NCBI GenBank assembly: GCA_011959805.1
Contig: BLMC01000021.1
Location: 1 to 38,693, forward strand
Direction: 5' to 3'
Source: Lachnospiraceae bacterium
Lineage (GTDB): Bacteria > Bacillota > Clostridia > Lachnospirales > Lachnospiraceae
DNA: 38,693 bases
Position numbers and translations under genes: made by a program. Under the pieces are notes generated by a model. It saw nothing but the letters and a program-made list of their open reading frames with translations. It did no database searches and was not told the DNA's origin. Position 1 is the first letter of the stretch. Every line of letters starts with the position of its first letter. Below, in pieces: positions 32,928-38,693 of this stretch.

Positions 32928-34040
32928 ATGGCAGGCAGTATCAAAGAGTTCTTTAAACAAAGGGATTATTATGAAATTCGCTTGGAGAGCATTGGCGGGT
33001 TGGGCGCAAATTTATGTGCAAAAATGGTGGGAGAACTGGCAGTAAAATATTTAAATCTTAACAGTGCAGGATTTTCTAGTTATGGCTCCGAAAAGACAGG
33101 AACACCCGTGAAGGGATATATTCGTTTTTGTCTTCCAGAACAGGAAATTCGAGTACATTCGCCGATTGTTTCGCCTGACTTGCTCGTCATTTTTCATCAG
33201 GCATTAATGCGCGATAAAAAGACATGGGCAGGTTGTGGTCCACAGACACAGGTTATTATTGCACTCGATCGTGGACAAGAAGAAATGATGGGAAATTTAC
33301 CAGAGACAATCGGGGAATGCTATGTGGTTGATGCAAGGCAGATTGCAATGGAAACAAAATCAAGAATAAATGTGGTTATGCTGGGAGCAATGGCAAAAGT
33401 GATGGGATTTATCGAATTGGATCGCGCTAGACAGATTTGCAAGGACAGTCTTGGCAGAAAGTATCCAGCTGCACTTGAGGGGAATTTAAAGGGGCTTGAA
33501 CAAGGCTATGAGAAGGTGCGTCAATTATCAAAAGAGGAGATTGCTATTTTTAAGAGCAGAGTTAATGAAGAAAATGCTTCCAATATATCTGACAAAGAAC
33601 AAGAATGGGGTTATGTGACAGCGCCAATTGGCGGTGTAAATCCACAATTTGGCAGTACCGTAACAGCAGATTTGTCTCCTTCTAGGCAGGGGTATCTTCC
33701 AGTGTTTATCAAAGAGCGGTGTATTAATTGTGGGCTGTGCGATTCCACTTGCCCCGATATGGTGTTTCAATTTGCCGAAGGCGAATTTAAGGGCAGAAAA
33801 ATGATGGTAAATCGGGGGCTAGATTACTATCACTGTAAAGGTTGTATGCGCTGCGTGGATGTTTGCCCGGTCAATGCACTGGTGCGGGGCGCCGAGGCAG
33901 AACATGCAGATAAACAGTATTTTCTGCCCAATCAGGATATGTTGCGCGCACCAGATTATTATGTGAAAACTGGACCAGACGGATATATTACCTCAGAATC
34001 TTATCTGACTGAAAAAAGGATAGAAGGGGGAGAGGTTTAA
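32928..34040 (+). CDS. 2-oxoacid:ferredoxin oxidoreductase, fused gamma and delta subunits
   Basis: A 370-aa protein joining the gamma subunit (about 1-190, starting YYEIRLESIGGLGANLCAKM) to a delta-type ferredoxin subunit (about 215-350). The latter binds two [4Fe-4S] clusters through Cys265/268/271/275 and Cys303/306/309/313, each followed by Pro. It passes electrons from oxidative decarboxylation of pyruvate or another 2-oxoacid to ferredoxin. I start at ATG 32928, which has AGAGGA 6 bp upstream; ATGs at 32883 and 32898 lack ribosome sites. The alpha-beta fusion follows with a one-base overlap (TAATG). Pyruvate is the likeliest substrate in an anaerobe, but keto-isovalerate-type enzymes look alike. 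Confidence 0.88.
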   Translation: MAGSIKEFFKQRDYYEIRLESIGGLGANLCAKMVGELAVKYLNLNSAGFSSYGSEKTGTPVKGYIRFCLPEQEIRVHSPIVSPDLLVIFHQALMRDKKTWAGCGPQTQVIIALDRGQEEMMGNLPETIGECYVVDARQIAMETKSRINVVMLGAMAKVMGFIELDRARQICKDSLGRKYPAALEGNLKGLEQGYEKVRQLSKEEIAIFKSRVNEENASNISDKEQEWGYVTAPIGGVNPQFGSTVTADLSPSRQGYLPVFIKERCINCGLCDSTCPDMVFQFAEGEFKGRKMMVNRGLDYYHCKGCMRCVDVCPVNALVRGAEAEHADKQYFLPNQDMLRAPDYYVKTGPDGYITSESYLTEKRIEGGEV

Positions 34041-36277
34041 TGGAAAAGCAGGTAATTGAGTATGCAAGCGGCAATGAGATTGCGGCGATTGCAATTAAGC
34101 AGATTGGATATGATTTGATGGGATATTATCCAATTACGCCTTCCACACAGATTGCGGAAAATCTTGATGATATGCGGGCTAGAGGTGAGACTGATTTAAT
34201 TATGATTGCCGCAGAGGGAGAACACAGTGCGGCCGGTATTTGCTATGGCGCTTCAGTCGGTGGCGGGAGAGTAATCAATGCGACAAGCGCCAACGGTTTG
34301 TTGTATGCTTTAGAGCAGTTTCCCGTTCAGTCGGGCACCCGTTATCCAATGGTAATGAATGTGGCTTGCAGGACAGTTTCGGGTCCGTTGTCTATTAAAG
34401 GGGACCACAGTGATATTATGTATTTGCTAAATGCAGGCTGGCCAATATTGTTTGCGCATACAGTACAACAGGTCTATGATTTTAATATGATTGCATTGCG
34501 TTTGGCAGAGCAAGTACGACTTCCGGTGGTGGTTGCATATGATGGTTTTTTTACCAGCCATCAAAAAAGACGATGTTTGCGATTTGAAAAAGATGAGACA
34601 GTGCGACAGTTTATTGGACCCAAAAAAGAAACATACCCTTTTTTGGATTTGTCAAATCCAATTACAGTTGGTTCTTATATGAATGAACCAGATTTAATTA
34701 ATAACCGTTATCAGCTTCATTTGGCTATGCAACAGGCAGATGAACTGCTGCCAAAGTTATTTGCGGAGTACGGTGTGCTCTCTGGAAGAGAGTATGGCAA
34801 AGTGGAAGGGTATCACTGTGAAGATGCACAGGAGTTGTTGGTGCTTTTGGGGTCTTCCTATGAGACAGCGAAGGAAGGTATTGATAATCTTCGTGAAAAA
34901 GGAAGAAAAGCGGGCATTGTGACATTGAATGTCCTCCGTCCATTTCCTGAAAGGGCATTGTATGAAGTCTGTGCATCGGCAAACACTATGTTAGTAGCAG
35001 ATAGACAAGATAGTTATGGAGCAGGAGGTGGCAACCTTTCGTTAGAGGTGCGTGCCATGATGCAGAAATTTGGCGGCAGAGCAAAAATAAAAAGTCGTGT
35101 TTATGGACTTGGCGGCAAGGATTTCTTTGCGGAGGATGTAGAGAAGCTGTTAGATATTGCGTCAGATGCAAAAGCGCTAGATTTTGACTATTATGGCGTG
35201 ACACCAGGAACCGTCCAAGAGACAATCGATAAAGGACCTTTCTTTGCTCCAGTCACAGCAGAGAGGACAGCAATCGGCGCAACGCAGGTAGACAAAAACA
35301 ATATGGGAGAGGTACAAGTAAAGGGAGGTAGCTTAAATGCAACTGCTGCCATGCCAAAACGTCTGGCACCAGGTCATGGTGCATGTCCTGGGTGCGGAAT
35401 ACCTGTCAATCTTAATCTGCTGTCAAGAGCGATAGAGGACCCAATTATTTTTCTGTTTCAGACAGGGTGTGGCATGATTGTCACAACACCCTATCCGCGC
35501 ACAAGCTTTAAGGTTCCTTATCTCCATAATCTGTTTCAGAATGGTGCCGCTACACTTAGCGGTCTAGCAGAAATCTGTTATAGAAAACAGAAAAAAGGTG
35601 AGATTCCACAGGGAGATATTATCTTTGTTATGGTCAGTGGGGACGGCGGTATGGATATCGGTATGGGATCAGCTCTGGGAACTGCGCTTCGCGGGCATCG
35701 GTTATTGCTTTTTGAATATGATAATGGTGGCTATATGAACACTGGATATCAACTGTCATACTCGACGCCAAAAGGAGCCAAAAGTTCTACTTCTCATGTG
35801 GGTGTAAAACAGTATGGAAAGACTTTTTTCCATAAAGATATGCCCCGCATAATGGCGACCACAGGGATTCCCTATGTTGCCACAGCCGCAGAATCCAACC
35901 CGACGGATTTTATTAAAAAGGCGGCGAAGGCAGCGTATTATGCAAAGACGGAAGGAACAGCATATCTTAAGGCATTGTCTGCGTGTCCTCTCAATTGGAA
36001 TGATACCCCATCCACCGAGCGAAAGGTAATTGAAGCAGGGGTAAATTGTTGTTATTTCCCACTATTTGAGACAGAACATGGAAAGACACAACTAAGCTAT
36101 GCGCCAGAAGCGACAGGCAAGAAAATTCCTGTTACAGATTGGCTTGCAATGATGGGGCGCACAAAACACCTGTGTAATGAGGAGTACAAGGAAGTCACAG
36201 AAAGTTTGCAAAAGGAAATAGACAAAAGATATCAGCGTCTTAAGTGTGAGGCGGGCCTAGCGTTAGATGTTAATTAA
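34040..36277 (+). CDS. 2-oxoacid:ferredoxin oxidoreductase, fused alpha and beta subunits
   Basis: A 745-aa protein. The alpha part (about 1-385) opens with ASGNEIAAIAIKQIGYDLMGYYPITPST, the pyrimidine-binding side. The beta part (about 435-745) carries HGACPGCG (Cys449, Cys452) for a cluster and the thiamine-pyrophosphate motif GDGG (from Gly534) ending DNGGYMNTG. Together with the gamma-delta protein it makes a complete enzyme converting a 2-oxoacid and CoA to acyl-CoA, CO2 and reduced ferredoxin. Four-subunit enzymes usually have separate genes, so pairwise fusion is a compact form, distinct from the single 1200-aa clostridial enzyme. A superoxide reductase gene follows 30 bp later, fitting protection of oxygen-sensitive clusters. 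Confidence 0.9.
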   Translation: MEKQVIEYASGNEIAAIAIKQIGYDLMGYYPITPSTQIAENLDDMRARGETDLIMIAAEGEHSAAGICYGASVGGGRVINATSANGLLYALEQFPVQSGTRYPMVMNVACRTVSGPLSIKGDHSDIMYLLNAGWPILFAHTVQQVYDFNMIALRLAEQVRLPVVVAYDGFFTSHQKRRCLRFEKDETVRQFIGPKKETYPFLDLSNPITVGSYMNEPDLINNRYQLHLAMQQADELLPKLFAEYGVLSGREYGKVEGYHCEDAQELLVLLGSSYETAKEGIDNLREKGRKAGIVTLNVLRPFPERALYEVCASANTMLVADRQDSYGAGGGNLSLEVRAMMQKFGGRAKIKSRVYGLGGKDFFAEDVEKLLDIASDAKALDFDYYGVTPGTVQETIDKGPFFAPVTAERTAIGATQVDKNNMGEVQVKGGSLNATAAMPKRLAPGHGACPGCGIPVNLNLLSRAIEDPIIFLFQTGCGMIVTTPYPRTSFKVPYLHNLFQNGAATLSGLAEICYRKQKKGEIPQGDIIFVMVSGDGGMDIGMGSALGTALRGHRLLLFEYDNGGYMNTGYQLSYSTPKGAKSSTSHVGVKQYGKTFFHKDMPRIMATTGIPYVATAAESNPTDFIKKAAKAAYYAKTEGTAYLKALSACPLNWNDTPSTERKVIEAGVNCCYFPLFETEHGKTQLSYAPEATGKKIPVTDWLAMMGRTKHLCNEEYKEVTESLQKEIDKRYQRLKCEAGLALDVN

Positions 36278-36307
36278 AATATATTTTGAGAAAAGGAGAG
36301 GGTTAAA

Positions 36308-36673
36308 ATGAGTAAGAGTGTATTTGTAAAAAATAACGACGCAGTATTATATTTGATATCTGGAAAGAAAGATGCGCTGAATCTGTCCATTTTGGACAGC
36401 ACGACATCGGAGGGCGCAGGCGAAAAGCATCTTCCAGTAGTGGAGTGCAACGGAAAAAACATTACGGTGAAGGTTGGCAGTGTAGCACATCCAATGTCAG
36501 AGGAGCACAGTATTGACTGGATTTTTCTTGAGACAAAAAAGGGTGGCCAGTTTGTAAAATTATGTCCGCAAGATACGCCAGTAGCCCATTTTGTATTGTC
36601 AGAGCAAGATGAGGCATGTGCGGCATATGCGTACTGTAATTTGCATGGATTTTGGAAAACGGAAATCGGATAA
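36308..36673 (+). CDS. Superoxide reductase (neelaredoxin/desulfoferrodoxin family)
   Basis: A 121-aa enzyme that reduces superoxide to peroxide in the cytoplasm of anaerobes. The iron centre ligands are all present: His41 in EKHLP, His61 and His67 in VAHPMSEEHSIDW, and Cys110 and His113 in YCNLHGFW. The adjacent Lys40 is also conserved. The N-terminal 35 residues contain no Cys, so the second iron site of two-iron desulfoferrodoxins is absent. AAAGGAG lies 8 bp before ATG 36308. It follows the oxidoreductase by 30 bp and probably shares its transcript. Confidence 0.92.
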   Translation: MSKSVFVKNNDAVLYLISGKKDALNLSILDSTTSEGAGEKHLPVVECNGKNITVKVGSVAHPMSEEHSIDWIFLETKKGGQFVKLCPQDTPVAHFVLSEQDEACAAYAYCNLHGFWKTEIG

Positions 36674-36681
36674 ATTTATAA

Positions 36682-36811
36682 CTTGTGTTTTAGGGTGTAA
36701 TTGTAGTAATATTTTATAGAGACTTTTATCATTTTTTGCACCCACAAGAAAATTGATGCAAAAAGTTGTTTGACATTGCTATTTGTGTATTGCCTAGAAA
36801 TTTTAGCAATG
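36682..36811 (+). promoter_or_regulatory. Structured gap between the superoxide reductase and MATE genes
   Basis: CTTGTG (36682-36687) plus GGGTGTAA (36693-36700) can pair with TTGCACCC (36736-36743) and ACAAG (36744-36748), giving a 5+8 bp composite stem around a 35-base AT-rich loop. Further on, CATTGCTA (36774-36781) and TAGCAATG (36804-36811) form an inverted repeat that overlaps a consensus TTGACA (36770-36775). The matching -10 is poor (TAGAAA at 19 bp). This is probably a control region for the MATE gene; the details are uncertain. Confidence 0.4.
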
Positions 36812-36902
36812 CAATTGCGCGAAACAGCTCGTTTATGATTCTAATTTTTGACCGAATGGAATACTAGACTGTCACTACAAAGGATAGAATGAGGAAAAAA
36901 AC

Positions 36903-38252
36903 ATGGCACAGAATGCAAAAGAAAATCTTATTACACAACCGCCGGCGCGCAGCTTATTCTTCTTTGCGTTGCCAATGATTATTGGAAATTTATTTCAGCA
37001 GTTTTATAACATGGCAGATTCTATTATTGTTGGAAATCTGGTAGGAGAGGATGCGCTTGCGGCAGTAGGGGCATCTTATTCCTTTACAACAGTGTTTATT
37101 ATGATTGCAATTGGAGGGGGTATTGGTGCTTCTGTACTTACCAGTCAGTATCTTGGCGCTGGACATTACAAGGAAATGAAAAGCTCGGTGTACACATTTT
37201 TCATTACGTTTGTGGTGTTTAGTACCTTGTTAGCAATACTTGGATTTTTTATTAATCCAACAGTATTACATTTATTAAAGACCCCGGAAAATATTATGCC
37301 AGATGCGGTGGCGTATCTTCAAATTTATTTTGTGGGACTGCCATTTATGTTTATGTACAATATTTTGTCAGCGAACTTTAATGCGCTTGGCAGGTCTAAG
37401 ATACCACTATTTTTGCTAATTTTTTCTTCGATATTAAATATTGTACTGGATTTCTGGATGGTGGGCGGACTAAATATGGGTGTGTCTGGCGCGGCAGTTG
37501 CGACAGTGATTGCACAAGGAATTGCGGCGGTTATCTCTTTTGTAATCCTAATGAGATTGCTTGCCACTTATTCAGTGGAAGGCAGAGTCGAACGGTTTCG
37601 CAAAGATATGTTTGCCACTGGAGTTAAAATTGCAATTCCATCGATTGTGCAGCAGTCTATTGTGAGTATTGGTATGCTGTTAACACAGTCAGCGGTCAAT
37701 CAGTTTGGCTTGTCAGCGCTTGCGGGATATTCGGCAGGAATGCGGCTTGAATCTCTCTGTGTTGTGCCAATGATTGCGACCGGCAATGCAATGTCCACCT
37801 TTACGGCGCAGAATCTTGGTGCGGGAAAATCGGAGCGCGTGCGGCAGGGATATCATGCTGCTTATGGTATTATCATTGGTTTTGGAGTGGTATTAATTTT
37901 AATTTCGCAGCTTTTTTATCAGTCAATTCTATCTGTTTTTGTGGAACAGGGAGAGTCTGCGGTGGCTTTTGAGACAGGGACGTCTTATTTTCGATTTATT
38001 GGTTTGTTCTTTTCTTTTCTGGGATTTAAGGCGATAACAGACGGAATTTTAAGAGGCGCAGGAGATATCAAAGTCTATATGATTGCGAATCTGATTAACT
38101 TGGCAATTCGTGTCGCAGTAGCGCAACTGTGCTCTCCTGTGTGGGGAATCCAATTGATATGGTATGCAGTTCCAATGGGGTGGATAGCAAATTATTTGAT
38201 TTCCTATTGTTGGTATCGCACAGGAAATTGGAAAAAGAATAAATTAATATAA
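36903..38252 (+). CDS. MATE-family exporter (second)
   Basis: A 449-aa membrane exporter with twelve predicted helices. The signature FALPMIIGNLFQQFYNMADSIIVGNLVGEDALAAVG at the N-terminus and the GVSGAAVATVIAQ motif near residue 200 place it in the MATE family. It belongs to the DinF/NorM-like clostridial branch that differs clearly from the MATE gene at 22939. It would export drugs or toxic metabolites using an ion gradient. The start ATG 36903 follows GAATGAGGAAAAAA, a modest ribosome site. The 230-bp upstream gap can fold. The substrate is unknown. Confidence 0.92.
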   Translation: MAQNAKENLITQPPARSLFFFALPMIIGNLFQQFYNMADSIIVGNLVGEDALAAVGASYSFTTVFIMIAIGGGIGASVLTSQYLGAGHYKEMKSSVYTFFITFVVFSTLLAILGFFINPTVLHLLKTPENIMPDAVAYLQIYFVGLPFMFMYNILSANFNALGRSKIPLFLLIFSSILNIVLDFWMVGGLNMGVSGAAVATVIAQGIAAVISFVILMRLLATYSVEGRVERFRKDMFATGVKIAIPSIVQQSIVSIGMLLTQSAVNQFGLSALAGYSAGMRLESLCVVPMIATGNAMSTFTAQNLGAGKSERVRQGYHAAYGIIIGFGVVLILISQLFYQSILSVFVEQGESAVAFETGTSYFRFIGLFFSFLGFKAITDGILRGAGDIKVYMIANLINLAIRVAVAQLCSPVWGIQLIWYAVPMGWIANYLISYCWYRTGNWKKNKLI

Positions 38253-38265
38253 AGGAGAATGACAT

Positions 38266-38625
38266 ATGAAACAGAATAAATGTACAACAACTATGCCCTT
38301 AGATAAAACTAGAATCTGGATAGATTTTAATGAACTTTGTGCCCTTGCGAAAGCGGATGAAGCACCGATCTATTTATTTTCGCAAACAGATATTACAAAT
38401 GATTCTGATGGAAATGATATTACAATATATGATGGTATGGAAGTATCTGTGTTTGATGATGACTATGATGCGTGCGATCTGCCAGATGCACTTTTGGCAG
38501 ATGGAATTATTGTTAGAAATTTTTTGGACCAATATCCAAATGTAAAGTGGTTGATAAGATTGGTAAAACATAAAAAGAATTATAAAAGTGGCGATGAATA
38601 TGTATATTGGATGTCCGATTTGTAG
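38266..38625 (+). CDS. Hypothetical acidic protein
   Basis: I do not recognise this 119-aa protein. It is very acidic in the middle (DITNDSDGNDITIYDGMEVSVFDDDYDACD), with a Trp/Arg/Lys-rich C-terminus ending YVYWMSDL. It has no signal or membrane segment. The pattern of strands around the acidic stretch is compatible with a small alpha/beta fold like those of immunity or cytosolic housekeeping proteins, but no family can be named. AAAGGAG lies 8 bp before ATG 38266. It follows the MATE gene by 13 bp, so co-transcription is likely. Confidence 0.75.
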   Translation: MKQNKCTTTMPLDKTRIWIDFNELCALAKADEAPIYLFSQTDITNDSDGNDITIYDGMEVSVFDDDYDACDLPDALLADGIIVRNFLDQYPNVKWLIRLVKHKKNYKSGDEYVYWMSDL

Positions 38626-38693
38626 ACACTTGAAATCTTTTTGTGCCTGATATTGCGAGAAGCTATATCAGATGTGGTATGACTCCCGCCTCT

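Noticed and set aside
36674-36902. Guanidine-type (ykkC or mini-ykkC) riboswitch before the MATE exporter.
   Set aside because: I could not find the paired ACGR loop hairpins or the ykkC core motifs in this gap.

Overview
The window looks like chromosomal DNA of an anaerobic, low-to-moderate GC Firmicute, most likely a Lachnospiraceae-type Clostridium from a gut or rumen. The pointers are strong AGGAGG ribosome sites, lipoprotein glycosidases, a ferredoxin-linked 2-oxoacid oxidoreductase, a superoxide reductase and a circularly permuted GH3 of the kind known from Ruminococcus and Butyrivibrio. I see no tRNA, rRNA, CRISPR array, phage gene or insertion sequence. All genes lie on the + strand except an AraC-type and an XRE-type regulator.

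Region 1 (about 1-18.7 kb) is one long glycan-import locus. A secreted GH26 beta-mannanase lipoprotein is followed by a DUF624 membrane protein. Transporter 1 comes next: a 1008-aa solute-binding protein fused behind two carbohydrate-binding-like domains, then MalF- and MalG-type permeases. After it lie three poorly understood envelope proteins: an NHL-propeller/TPR protein with a C-terminal membrane anchor, a Yip1-family membrane protein, and an 859-aa anchored DUF5696 protein. Transporter 2 follows: MalF- and MalG-type permeases, a lipoprotein with a duplicated glycan-binding-like module, and a conventional SBP lipoprotein. A LacI-family regulator closes the run. No ABC ATPase gene is present, so a shared ATPase elsewhere is assumed. 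The 14.4-14.6 kb gap carries two RNA hairpins that may raise expression of the binding proteins over the permeases.

Region 2 (18.7-27.7 kb) holds more carbohydrate genes with their own promoters: a GH5 endoglucanase/mannanase lipoprotein, a convergent AraC regulator, a divergent cytoplasmic GH13 alpha-glucan hydrolase with a structured leader, a MATE exporter, a permuted GH3 beta-glycosidase and a DUF1963 protein. GH26 and GH5 would cut beta-glucan or mannan outside the cell, the two transporters would take up oligosaccharides, and cytoplasmic GH3 and GH13 would finish them.

Region 3 (27.7-38.7 kb) is general metabolism: a repeat-bearing intergenic stretch, a Nudix hydrolase, an APC permease with universal-stress domains, a divergent XRE regulator and small protein, a two-gene chromate-type transporter, a gamma-delta plus alpha-beta fused 2-oxoacid:ferredoxin oxidoreductase, a superoxide reductase, a second MATE exporter and an orphan acidic protein.
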